NCBI RefSeq assembly: GCF_014750685.1
Contig: NZ_JAAXGE010000009.1
Location: 62,001-126,000, forward strand
DNA from: Bacteroides sp. GM023
GTDB taxonomy: Bacteria; Bacteroidota; Bacteroidia; Bacteroidales; Bacteroidaceae
Direction of reading: 5' to 3'
DNA: 64,000 bases
In this document: piece after piece, positions 1-7,794 of the stretch
Numbering within the stretch: position 1 is the first letter of the stretch
Layout of the letters: every line of letters starts with the position of its first letter
The notes under the pieces: generated by a model
What the model was told of the DNA's origin: nothing
Database searches by the model: none
The model's input: only the letters and a program-made list of their open reading frames with translations
Position numbers and translations under genes: made by a program

Positions 1-1026
1 ACGTTGAGGAATACAAGTTCCCAAGCCTACAGTTTCTTTGGCATACTTCACTGTGTCGTTCACAGGCCAGTCTGTTCCCCAGCTCCCTACCAAGCCTTTA
101 TGGTCGGAGAAAGATTTGGAAGCACCTACGATGTCCTGCACACCTGTGCAGAAAATTTCTTTATCGAGCGGTTCGTCGAAGAATGCTTCGATACGAAGGT
201 CGCGATGTCCCGCATAAAGCGTATAGCGTGTCATCATATCCAGTTCCGCGCCCTGATACTGCCATCCGGTCACTTCAATTTCCGCAATCACACGTACCGG
301 GCCGTAAGAAATGATACGCTCGGTACGGGTTTCTACTGGGGTGATATGAGTCGCTTTCTGTCCGTCCCAACCTTTCAAAGCACCCGGACCGCAGCTATCG
401 AACACGCGAAGCACGTCATCGCCGAAACCTTTGGCTAACTGTGCGTCCGTAGGATAGAACTGGGATTCTTTGATTTCCAACCCTTTGTTGAATTTGCCGT
501 AAATGTCCGGTGTCTGTTTCTCATTGAAGTAGAGGCGGTAACCTACCAACTCCGATTCCAGGATAGGGCCGTGAGGACGTACCATGCTGTATATATTGCT
601 CGTTCCGGGAACAGTAATCGCCTGTACACGTTGATGTTTCCCTTTCCGGGAGTCAGCAATGAACATATCGGCATATACCCGTTCAGGATAAGTCTTTGTA
701 CTTTTCTCCGAAGAAAGTGTGACTTGGAAAGTCTTTCTGCCACGAGCGGGAAGGTCGGTGACAAAGGCAAGTTCATCCATCTTCCTGTCTCTGTTCAAGT
801 CGTCCAGTTGGGATGGAATTTCATTCCTTCCTTCCATGACAACTGCGGATTTGATTTTGAAACCTGCGTGCAGGTCATGCAGATTGATGACAACCGGAGC
901 ATCCGTTTTCGCCTGCTCCCAATTGTTGTGTACTTCTATTGTAAGGGTCTTCTCTTGTTTTTGAGCCCAGGCCGACAGACTAAAACTTCCTAAAAGGAAA
1001 GCAATTATAAAAAGATTCTTCTTCAT
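1..1026 (-). CDS. DUF4861 family secreted protein (3' end outside window)
   Basis: The reading frame is open from an ATG at 1026 to the window edge, giving 342 codons with no stop, so the C-terminus is missing. The first 21 residues are a clear Sec signal peptide (MKKNLFIIAFLLGSF, then LSAWAQ). The mature part looks like the DUF4861 family of Bacteroidetes, which is common in pectin and rhamnogalacturonan loci; its biochemical role is unsettled and assignment is from memory of the family. It lies downstream of the GH28 gene on the same strand, but a terminator (1089-1134) and its own -7 box (1078-1085) separate the two, so it is probably transcribed separately. It is likely periplasmic or surface-associated and acts on or binds a plant cell-wall glycan. 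Confidence 0.75.
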   Translation of the reverse strand, partial: MKKNLFIIAFLLGSFSLSAWAQKQEKTLTIEVHNNWEQAKTDAPVVINLHDLHAGFKIKSAVVMEGRNEIPSQLDDLNRDRKMDELAFVTDLPARGRKTFQVTLSSEKSTKTYPERVYADMFIADSRKGKHQRVQAITVPGTSNIYSMVRPHGPILESELVGYRLYFNEKQTPDIYGKFNKGLEIKESQFYPTDAQLAKGFGDDVLRVFDSCGPGALKGWDGQKATHITPVETRTERIISYGPVRVIAEIEVTGWQYQGAELDMMTRYTLYAGHRDLRIEAFFDEPLDKEIFCTGVQDIVGASKSFSDHKGLVGSWGTDWPVNDTVKYAKETVGLGTCIPQR

Positions 1027-1077
1027 GATTCCAAATGATTCAAAGGCTGATATTATTATACGTCGTATTTCTCTTTG

Positions 1078-1085
1078 CAAAAGTA
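1078..1085 (-). promoter_or_regulatory. -7 box for the DUF4861 gene
   Basis: On the minus strand this reads TACTTTTG, fitting the Bacteroides TAnnTTTG -7 element, about 50 nt before the ATG at 1026. No good -33 TTTG is visible because that position falls inside the upstream terminator. Confidence 0.5.
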
Positions 1086-1088
1086 GCT

Positions 1089-1134
1089 GAAAAAAAAGCA
1101 GACTGTCTATCTTTTGAAGATAAAATAGTCTGCT
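1089..1134 (-). terminator. Intrinsic terminator after GH28
   Basis: Arms AGCAGACT (1097-1104) and AGTCTGCT (1127-1134) pair perfectly, with an inner TATCTT/AAGATA stem. On the minus strand the hairpin is followed by eight or more T residues (the A-run at 1089-1097). It lies about 60 nt after the GH28 stop. Confidence 0.85.
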
Positions 1135-1197
1135 ATTTGAGCTTTTTACTCTATATAATGATATTGTGGTTTTCTTTTCTAATATAGTGCAGGAGAT

Positions 1198-2814
1198 TTA
1201 TTTGAAACTGAGGAATTCTCCTTTCGCACTGATTTCTTCGTATGTCTTTCCGTCTACGGTCAGGTTCTTGGCGTTCTTGACGTTCAGGATATTGTTGCCT
1301 TTGGACGATTCTACATAAACATTCTCCAAAGTTACACCGTCCACCTGGCTGATGACAACACCATCCGTAGCTTCCGTCATCACGACATTTTTGACTGTGA
1401 TATTGCTGATTGGCATTTCCGGCAGGCCGTTGAAGAACATGGCACGTCCCGAACCTCTGCACACAATATTCGAAATATGAATGTCGCGGAATGCAGGTGT
1501 TTCTTCCGTCACCGGCGGGATGGCTGTTTTCATGCGGTTCAACAAATCTTCTTCCGGTTCTTCTCCGGCACCTTTGCCGCCATAGAACAGGTCGAACAAT
1601 AACGGTTCGTTCGGAATGTTAATCATGTTGATGTTGTTGATGTAGATGTTTTCCACTACACCACCACGTCCGCGGGTACTCTTGAAACGCAAGCCTACGT
1701 CAGTGCCCAGGAATGTACAATCTTCTACATAGATATTCTTCACACCGCCGGACATCTCACTACCTACAACGAATCCGCCGTGTCCGTGCAATACGGTATT
1801 ATTCTTTACAATCACATTCTGACAAGGTTCTCTGCGACGGCGACCATCTTCGTCCTTACCGGATTTGATGCAGATAGCATCGTCTCCCGCATCAAACACA
1901 CTATTGATAATCAGTGCGTTCTTACAAGATTCCAGGTCAAGAGCATCTCCGTTTTGAGAATACCAGGGATTGATTACCATGATATTGTTTACTGTGAAGT
2001 CTTCGCAGGACAGCGGGTGAAGACACCAGCTCGGTGAATTTTTGAAGGTAACACCTTCCAACAATATCTTCTTGCTCTTGATGAAACTCAACAATACAGG
2101 ACGCAGCCACGGACGGATTTCATTCCATTCTTCATCCGTGTTGATACCTTCGGGCACGTTGAAGTCCTTGCAAGCCATAGCACCTTTCAGTGAGCCGGCA
2201 GTGGGATACCATATTTCTTGTTTCTCATCAAGGACACCGCCTGAATTGACCAGTTTTTTCCATTGAGAAGCAGTCAGTTTGCCTTTTTTTACCGGACGCC
2301 AGCAGTCGCCGTTTCCGTCGAATGTGCCGTATCCTGTGATAGCAATATTCTCCGCGTCGCGTGCCGAAAGCGGTGATTGGCAACGGCGGGTTTCCAAACC
2401 TTCAAAAGAAGTGGCGATGATAGGATATGCTTCGAAATCTCCGGTAAAGAGTACCAGTGAATTTTGTTCCGTATAAAGATTTACATTACTCAGCAGTTCG
2501 ATAGGGCCGGTCAACCAGATGCCTTCCGGGATAACCACTTTGCCACCGCCGCGCTGGTTCACGTCTTTGATGGCATCGTTGATAGCTTTCGTGTTTAGGA
2601 ACAGTCCGTCCCCTTTAGCTCCGAAATCTACAATGTTCACCTCATAAGCAGGGAAAGCCGGTTGTTGCACTTTCGGCATTTCGAAAGGTAAGTTCTGATA
2701 AATGGCGTCGTCTATGCTGCTTTCGCTAACTGTCTTCTCGCCGGATTTGCATCCTGCGACGAACGGCAGACAACATATGGCCATCCAGAGAAGTCTTTTT
2801 GTCAATGTGTTCAT
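1198..2814 (-). CDS. GH28 polygalacturonase lipoprotein
   Basis: A 538-aa glycoside hydrolase family 28 protein that hydrolyses alpha-1,4-galacturonosyl bonds in pectin. A lipobox (FVAGC, Cys22) predicts an outer-membrane or periplasmic lipoprotein. The parallel beta-helix carries the GH28 catalytic set in order: NGD at 288-290, DD at 311-312, HG at 345-346 and RFK at 376-378. The DFGAKGDG segment near residue 63 is typical of the N-terminus of the fold. It is the first gene of the pectin fragment at the left edge. Whether it is exo- or endo-acting cannot be read from the sequence; Bacteroides homologues of this length are mostly exo-acting. A -7 box lies at 3023-3030 and a terminator at 1089-1134. 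Confidence 0.93.
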   Translation of the reverse strand: MNTLTKRLLWMAICCLPFVAGCKSGEKTVSESSIDDAIYQNLPFEMPKVQQPAFPAYEVNIVDFGAKGDGLFLNTKAINDAIKDVNQRGGGKVVIPEGIWLTGPIELLSNVNLYTEQNSLVLFTGDFEAYPIIATSFEGLETRRCQSPLSARDAENIAITGYGTFDGNGDCWRPVKKGKLTASQWKKLVNSGGVLDEKQEIWYPTAGSLKGAMACKDFNVPEGINTDEEWNEIRPWLRPVLLSFIKSKKILLEGVTFKNSPSWCLHPLSCEDFTVNNIMVINPWYSQNGDALDLESCKNALIINSVFDAGDDAICIKSGKDEDGRRRREPCQNVIVKNNTVLHGHGGFVVGSEMSGGVKNIYVEDCTFLGTDVGLRFKSTRGRGGVVENIYINNINMINIPNEPLLFDLFYGGKGAGEEPEEDLLNRMKTAIPPVTEETPAFRDIHISNIVCRGSGRAMFFNGLPEMPISNITVKNVVMTEATDGVVISQVDGVTLENVYVESSKGNNILNVKNAKNLTVDGKTYEEISAKGEFLSFK

Positions 2815-2900
2815 TTAGTAATCTTATTTTCTATAGGGTTATACATCTATTGTTTTCATTGGTATTTCATTGGATATTAATGAGGGTGTTTTTCATAATT

Positions 2901-2954
2901 CTTATGTCCTTCCGCAGGCTATCTGTCGCAGGCGGCCTGCAGGAGAGGAATAAG
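2901..2954 (-). other. Leader hairpin upstream of GH28
   Basis: The segment 2901-2919 (starts CTTATGTCC, ends GCAGGC) pairs with 2935-2954 (GCCTGC to AATAAG) with few mismatches, leaving a loop of about 15 nt. No T-run follows on either strand, so it is not a standard terminator. It lies between the predicted GH28 start site and the ATG. Confidence 0.55.
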
Positions 2955-3022
2955 ACGAATTCATGTTAACCTAATTCTAACCTTAAATAAATATTATGAA
3001 AAAACCTCTTAATTATCGAATG

Positions 3023-3030
3023 CAAAGATA
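3023..3030 (-). promoter_or_regulatory. -7 box for GH28
   Basis: The minus strand reads TATCTTTG followed by C, an exact fit to TAnnTTTG. It would give a leader of about 200 nt. No clear -33 TTTG is seen at 19-21 nt. Confidence 0.5.
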
Positions 3031-3136
3031 GGAGCGAAACCCCAAGAGGATGTGGACTAATTGATAGATTACGTGTATTTTTTGTCATTTCTGTCTATTA
3101 TTTGCACACATCTCGTGATTTTATGCAGAAAGTTCC

Positions 3137-3144
3137 TATCTTTG
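3137..3144 (+). promoter_or_regulatory. -7 box for fabI
   Basis: TATCTTTG followed by CA, an exact Bacteroides -7 box 25 nt before the fabI ATG, giving a short leader. The -33 region is weak. Confidence 0.6.
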
Positions 3145-3168
3145 CACAAAATTTAACTATTAAAAGAT

Positions 3169-4026
3169 ATGAGTTACAACTTGTTGAAAGGAAAAAGAGG
3201 TATTATTTTCGGTGCGTTGAATGACCAGTCCATTGCGTGGAAGGTAGCTGAACGTGCTGTAGAAGAAGGTGCTACTATTACATTATCAAATACTCCGATG
3301 GCTATCCGTATGGGTGAAGTCGATGCTTTGGCCGAAAAACTGAACTGCCAGATTGTTCCGGCAGACGCTACCAGCGTAGAGGACTTGATGAATGTATTCA
3401 AAACCTCAATGGATATACTGGGTGGACAAATTGACTTTGTGCTCCATTCTATCGGTATGTCTCCCAACGTGCGCAAGAAACGTACTTACGATGACCTTGA
3501 CTATGGAATGTTGGATAAGACATTGGATATTTCGGCTGTTTCATTCCACAAAATGATCCAGTCTGCCAAGAAACTGAATGCTATTGCCGATTACGGTTCA
3601 ATCGTTGCATTGAGCTATGTAGCTGCACAGCGTACTTTCTACGGCTACAACGATATGGCGGATGCGAAGGCATTGCTGGAATCTATTGCACGTAGCTTCG
3701 GTTATATCTACGGACGCGAACGTAGCGTACGTGTGAACACTATTTCACAATCACCTACATTTACAACAGCCGGTTCGGGTGTGAAGGGTATGGACAAACT
3801 GTTCGACTTCTCCAACCGCATGTCTCCGCTTGGAAACGCGACTGCTGACGAATGTGCCGATTATTGCATCGTGATGTTCTCCGACCTTACCCGCAAGGTG
3901 ACTATGCAGAACCTCTTCCACGACGGCGGATTCTCCAGCGTAGGTATGAGTCTTCGTGCCATGGCTACTTACGAGAAAGGACTCGATGAGTACATGGACG
4001 AAAATGGTAACATCATTTACGGTTAA
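3169..4026 (+). CDS. fabI: Enoyl-ACP reductase FabI
   Basis: NADH-dependent enoyl-[acyl-carrier-protein] reductase that performs the last reduction of each fatty acid elongation cycle in the cytoplasm. The 285-aa protein is a short-chain dehydrogenase with the FabI pattern: an N-terminal nucleotide-binding segment (GIIFGALNDQSIAW), HSIGMSP, and the catalytic Tyr160-x6-Lys167 pair. Length is close to the roughly 262-290 aa usual for the family. It starts at an ATG 25 nt after a -7 box. The GldB-like lipoprotein gene follows after 6 nt, so the two are probably co-transcribed. Confidence 0.96.
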   Translation: MSYNLLKGKRGIIFGALNDQSIAWKVAERAVEEGATITLSNTPMAIRMGEVDALAEKLNCQIVPADATSVEDLMNVFKTSMDILGGQIDFVLHSIGMSPNVRKKRTYDDLDYGMLDKTLDISAVSFHKMIQSAKKLNAIADYGSIVALSYVAAQRTFYGYNDMADAKALLESIARSFGYIYGRERSVRVNTISQSPTFTTAGSGVKGMDKLFDFSNRMSPLGNATADECADYCIVMFSDLTRKVTMQNLFHDGGFSSVGMSLRAMATYEKGLDEYMDENGNIIYG

Positions 4027-4032
4027 TACATT

Positions 4033-5040
4033 ATGAAACTACGGATTTCTCTTCTTATAATAGTAATAAGTATGCTTTTCGCCTCCTGTGGGTTAAGCAC
4101 AGGAAACAGTACGGAGCAGAAGGAAGAGGAGATTTCTGTTCTAAGATACGATAAGCTGTTGGGCGAATATGTTCGCTCCAACAGCTTTTCTGCTATGCAG
4201 AAGTTGACGATGGATTATCGTATGCCGACAAAGATTCTGATTGAAGATGTGCTGGCCATCGGTACGGTGAAGGATGATACCATCGCGCAGCGGCTGCAAA
4301 AATTCTATTCGGATACGACACTGGTTCGTCTGGTGGGGGATGTGGAAGCTAAATTCCCCAATTTGGATGAAGTGGAAAAGGGACTGACCAAGGGATTCAA
4401 GAAACTGAAGAAGGAGGTTCCCGATACGAAAGTGCCGTTTATCTATTCGCAGGTGTCTGCATTCAATGAGTCTATTATCCTGGTCGATTCCTTGCTCGGT
4501 ATCAGCCTTGATAAATATATGGGAGAGGATTATCCTCTTTACAAGCGTTTTTATTACGATTACCAATGCCGCTCGATGCGTCCTGAACGGATTGTGCCGG
4601 ATTGTTTCGCTTTTTATCTTTTGAGCCGTTATGGTATGAATTACCACGAAGGTACTTGCCTTGTCGACCTGATGATGCACTCCGGCAAAATCAATTATGT
4701 GGTGCAGAACTTATTAGGATATAATAATATAGGTGAAGCGATGGGATATTCGAAGGAAGAGAATGCCTGGTGCAAGGAAAATGAACAGGCGATTTGGGAT
4801 TATATCTGTTCCAATGACCATTTGAACGCACGCGACCCGATGGTGTTCCGTTATTATATGAAACCTGCTCCGGCTGTTGAAATGCTAGGTGGACAGGCTC
4901 CTGCATTGATAGGTACATGGGTAGGCGCGAGAATCGTCGCTTCATATATGAAAAAGCATAAAGATATGAAGCTGAAAGACCTTTTGGAATTTACCGACTA
5001 CCATGAGATGTTGAGTGAATCCAATTATATGGCTTCCTGA
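4033..5040 (+). CDS. GldB-like lipoprotein
   Basis: A 335-aa lipoprotein with a lipobox at LFASC (Cys19). The sequence fits the GldB family (gliding-motility-associated lipoproteins), which is conserved in non-gliding Bacteroides where its role is unknown. Features seen are an FPNLDEVEKG segment early and a basic region with PERIVPDCFAFYLLSRY in the middle. It follows fabI by 6 nt and precedes the RsmI-like gene by 54 nt. GldB in flavobacteria supports the type 9 secretion/gliding machinery, but no other gld genes are present, so a motility role here should not be assumed. Confidence 0.75.
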   Translation: MKLRISLLIIVISMLFASCGLSTGNSTEQKEEEISVLRYDKLLGEYVRSNSFSAMQKLTMDYRMPTKILIEDVLAIGTVKDDTIAQRLQKFYSDTTLVRLVGDVEAKFPNLDEVEKGLTKGFKKLKKEVPDTKVPFIYSQVSAFNESIILVDSLLGISLDKYMGEDYPLYKRFYYDYQCRSMRPERIVPDCFAFYLLSRYGMNYHEGTCLVDLMMHSGKINYVVQNLLGYNNIGEAMGYSKEENAWCKENEQAIWDYICSNDHLNARDPMVFRYYMKPAPAVEMLGGQAPALIGTWVGARIVASYMKKHKDMKLKDLLEFTDYHEMLSESNYMAS

Positions 5041-5056
5041 ATCATTTCTCTTTCTT

Positions 5057-5090
5057 ATTTCTCAATTTTTAATTCTCAATTCTCAATTTA
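5057..5090 (+). repeat. Dispersed AT-rich repeat (TTTCTCAATTTTTAATTC)
   Basis: The segment TTTCTCAATTTTTAATTC followed by further TCAATT units lies directly before the GTG of the next gene. The same sequence recurs at 53510-53540, where it forms one arm of a 24-bp perfect inverted repeat. Here only one orientation is present. Confidence 0.7.
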
Positions 5091-5094
5091 AAAA

Positions 5095-5799
5095 GTGGAA
5101 ACTGCCCTTTATTTGTTGCCCGTAACTTTAGGTGATACGCCTATTGAAAAGGTATTGCCTTCTTATAATAAGGAGATTATCTCCGGTATCCGTTATTTTA
5201 TTGTCGAAGATGTTCGTTCAGCCCGTCGCTTTCTGAAGAAGGTGGACAGGGAGATTGATATTGACGCATTGACGTTTTATCCGTTGAACAAGCATACTTC
5301 GCCCGAAGATATTTCCGGTTATCTGAAACCTTTGATGAATGGTTCCTCTATGGGAGTTATATCCGAAGCGGGTTGTCCGGCTGTTGCCGATCCGGGTGCG
5401 GATGTGGTGGCTATTGCGCAACGAAAAAAGCTGAAGGTGGTTCCGTTGGTCGGCCCTTCTTCTATTATTCTGTCCGTGATGGGCTCGGGTTTTAATGGTC
5501 AGAGTTTCGCGTTTCACGGTTATCTGCCGATTGAACCGGGAGAACGTGGCAAGAAGTTAAAGGCGCTGGATCAGCGTGTATATGCCGAGAATCAGACGCA
5601 ACTCTTTATCGAGACGCCTTACCGGAATCATAAAATGGTGGAAGATATTCTACTGAACTGTCGTCCGCAGACAAAGCTATGTATTGCCGCCAATATCACT
5701 TGCGAAGGAGAATATATACAGACGCGCACGGTGAAAGACTGGAAAGGACAAGTGCCCGATTTGTCTAAGATTCCTTGTATTTTTCTCTTATACAAATAA
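5095..5799 (+). CDS. RsmI-like SAM-dependent methyltransferase
   Basis: A 234-aa tetrapyrrole-methylase-fold protein of the RsmI type, whose best known member 2'-O-methylates C1402 of 16S rRNA using SAM. Seen: SEAGCPAVADPG (about residues 97-108), the VVPLVGPSS motif, and an FIETPYRN segment, all typical of RsmI. It begins at a GTG at 5095; the N-terminus (LYLLPVTLGD) matches the first strand of the family, so the rare start is credible. The protein is shorter than E. coli RsmI (about 286 aa), as is common for this Bacteroidetes subfamily, so the rRNA target is inferred. Its last 35 bp overlap the end of the convergent membrane gene. Confidence 0.82.
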   Translation: METALYLLPVTLGDTPIEKVLPSYNKEIISGIRYFIVEDVRSARRFLKKVDREIDIDALTFYPLNKHTSPEDISGYLKPLMNGSSMGVISEAGCPAVADPGADVVAIAQRKKLKVVPLVGPSSIILSVMGSGFNGQSFAFHGYLPIEPGERGKKLKALDQRVYAENQTQLFIETPYRNHKMVEDILLNCRPQTKLCIAANITCEGEYIQTRTVKDWKGQVPDLSKIPCIFLLYK

Positions 5800-6883
5800 C
5801 ATTTTTCAGATGTTCGTATTCGTCTTCAAAGCAACTGCTGAAGAAGCCTTTATCTAAGTTTTCCTCTATCTGCTTGAAACTCCACAATTTACTGTTCTTA
5901 AAACGGGGCGTACAGAGGACGGAATCATCGTCCAAGTCGACAATGAACAGATAGATAAGGCGGTTTGTCACTTCATTTTCGAAGTGATAGGCGATGTTGA
6001 ACTCCGGTTTTATATCTTCGACATGGGGGAGCGCGTTGTTCATCAGGCGGGTAGCGCCTGCTGTCAGGGATTCTCCGTAGCGAAGATAACATTCCATTGG
6101 AATATCCACCTTATTCTTGTCCAGAATAGCTGTTGACGGCCTGTCGCAAAGGAATAACATTCCGTGTGTAGACACGGCAATTCTTATCACCGGATTGATA
6201 TAGGCATTTTTGTAATTGATTGCTTCAATGGCAGGTGTTTTTCCAATCACATCTCCTTTGGTATTGACGATAGGCACGTACTCTGTGTGAGACATCAGGT
6301 GATTAAAGAAACGGATAGCAATCTGATTGAACAGTATGCTTAATATAAAGATAGTAGGGGGCAGTATCTTATAGAGAATAAGCCCGCTTATCTGTCCTAT
6401 CGGGTCTTGGAAAACAACAACGATGCTGATAATGATAAAATGCAGTACACCGAAGATTAAAGCGATGCGTGCCGATACGATGGCGGCTTCCGCTCCTTGT
6501 GCATACAGGCGTTTGTTACAGGAACCGATTTGTTTCAGGAAGTGGTTGATGAACCTTTTCTTATGCATGTAAAGTATCAGCATGGGAATGAGGATACTGA
6601 CTTCCAATGTAATGGGAAGTGCGCCAGCCGGAACATAATCACCGGGAATAAGTGCGGCTAAGGATAATAGTGCCAGCATCCCGGTCGCAATGTATAAGAT
6701 AAAGTTAGGAATTAGTATCCCCTTTCGTTGGTGGGAAAGATATATACCTACGATACCTATACCTGTACCGATATAAATGGCCGTGTCTTGCGTTATAAGT
6801 TCACACAATAAAATGGAAATAATAACGGGGATAAATCCCAGCGACATGTTGAATGCGGAAGAAAGTGTTCCTTTATGATTCAT
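5765..6883 (-). CDS. Membrane protein with Nudix-like C-terminal domain
   Basis: A 372-aa protein of unknown function. The first 210 residues contain about six hydrophobic segments with short loops, predicting an inner-membrane domain. From about residue 215 (VPIVNTKGDVIGK) it turns soluble and resembles a Nudix hydrolase fold: an opening strand pair, a GES-LTAGATRLMNN helix where the Nudix box would be, then strands ending LIYLFIVDL. The Nudix box is degenerate: the REUxEE glutamates that bind metal are missing. It is probably not an active hydrolase and may bind a nucleotide-like ligand. It follows lipA by 62 nt. The Nudix call is inference from fold-level pattern. Confidence 0.55.
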   Translation of the reverse strand: MNHKGTLSSAFNMSLGFIPVIISILLCELITQDTAIYIGTGIGIVGIYLSHQRKGILIPNFILYIATGMLALLSLAALIPGDYVPAGALPITLEVSILIPMLILYMHKKRFINHFLKQIGSCNKRLYAQGAEAAIVSARIALIFGVLHFIIISIVVVFQDPIGQISGLILYKILPPTIFILSILFNQIAIRFFNHLMSHTEYVPIVNTKGDVIGKTPAIEAINYKNAYINPVIRIAVSTHGMLFLCDRPSTAILDKNKVDIPMECYLRYGESLTAGATRLMNNALPHVEDIKPEFNIAYHFENEVTNRLIYLFIVDLDDDSVLCTPRFKNSKLWSFKQIEENLDKGFFSSCFEDEYEHLKNVICIREKYKES

Positions 6884-6945
6884 CTCTACTTTATGTTTAT
6901 TTGTCGGTTCTATTGATAAAACAAATAGTGTCTGTGTTTTGTTTG

Positions 6946-7794
6946 CTAACGAATATGTTTCTCTGCATGGTAGGATGAACGAACAAGGGGAGCACTCTCT
7001 ACGATGTTAAATCCTTTTTCTAAACCGGTGGTCTTGTATTTTGCGAATTGTTGTGGAGTCACGTATTCCGCAACGGGATAATGACGGTGACTGGGTTGCA
7101 GGTATTGTCCTATAGTAAGAATTTGGCAGCCGACTGCTAATAAATCGTCCATCAACATTTCTACTTCTTCGGGAGTTTCTCCCAGCCCGACCATGATGCC
7201 GCTTTTGGATTTGACTCCTTTGGCGGAGATGCGTCCGATAACTTGCAGGCTTGTATCATAGTTGGCTGCGCTGCGTACTAGCGGGCTGATGCGGCGGACG
7301 GTTTCCATATTATGCGAAATGATGTCCGGACAGGCTTCTATCACGAGGTCTACCAGTTCCATTCTGCCCTGAAAATCGGGTATCAGTACTTCGATGGTAG
7401 TTTGGGGATTCAGCCGTTTGATTTCACGGATGGTACGTGCCCAATGTTCCGCACCCAAATCGGGAAGGTCGTCACGGTCTACGGAAGTGATGACGGCATG
7501 GTCTAGCTTCATCAATGCGATGGATTCTGCCACATGGGTAGGTTCATTGATGTCCAGTGGATGCGGGCGTCCGGTCTGCGTGTTGCAGAACTTGCAACTG
7601 CGGGTGCAGATGTCACCGCCAATCATAAAGGTGGCAGTGCCTTTTCCCCAACATTCCCCCATATTAGGGCAACGCCCACTGCTGCATATGGTATGCAGGC
7701 AATGGGAGTCGACAATCCGTTTGGTTTCGGTGTATCGTTCGTTGGCACCAATATTTATTTTCAGCCATTCAGGCTTACGTACTCTATCCGCCAT
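6946..7794 (-). CDS. lipA: Lipoyl synthase
   Basis: Radical SAM enzyme that inserts two sulfurs into octanoyl groups on lipoyl domains of 2-oxoacid dehydrogenases and the glycine cleavage system. The 282-aa sequence has both iron-sulfur sites: auxiliary cluster Cys37, Cys42, Cys48 and radical SAM cluster Cys63-x3-Cys67-x2-Cys70 (CTRSCKFC). The C-terminal RSSYHAE motif holds the serine that completes the auxiliary cluster. The ATG at 7794 shares one base with the stop of the DPP IV gene (TAATG), so the two are translationally linked. Length is normal for the family. Confidence 0.97.
   Translation of the reverse strand: MADRVRKPEWLKINIGANERYTETKRIVDSHCLHTICSSGRCPNMGECWGKGTATFMIGGDICTRSCKFCNTQTGRPHPLDINEPTHVAESIALMKLDHAVITSVDRDDLPDLGAEHWARTIREIKRLNPQTTIEVLIPDFQGRMELVDLVIEACPDIISHNMETVRRISPLVRSAANYDTSLQVIGRISAKGVKSKSGIMVGLGETPEEVEMLMDDLLAVGCQILTIGQYLQPSHRHYPVAEYVTPQQFAKYKTTGLEKGFNIVESAPLVRSSYHAEKHIR

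Larger units (their letters stand above)
2815..3168. promoter_or_regulatory. Divergent intergenic region, GH28 / fabI
   Basis: This 354-bp gap separates two divergent genes and holds no convincing ORF. It contains the GH28 -7 box on the minus strand (3023-3030), the fabI -7 box on the plus strand (3137-3144) and a hairpin at 2901-2954 in the predicted GH28 leader. Confidence 0.7.

Noticed and set aside
4033..5040. Evidence for gliding motility
   Set aside because: Only a GldB-like protein is present; no other gld or spr genes lie near, and the family is widespread in non-motile Bacteroides.
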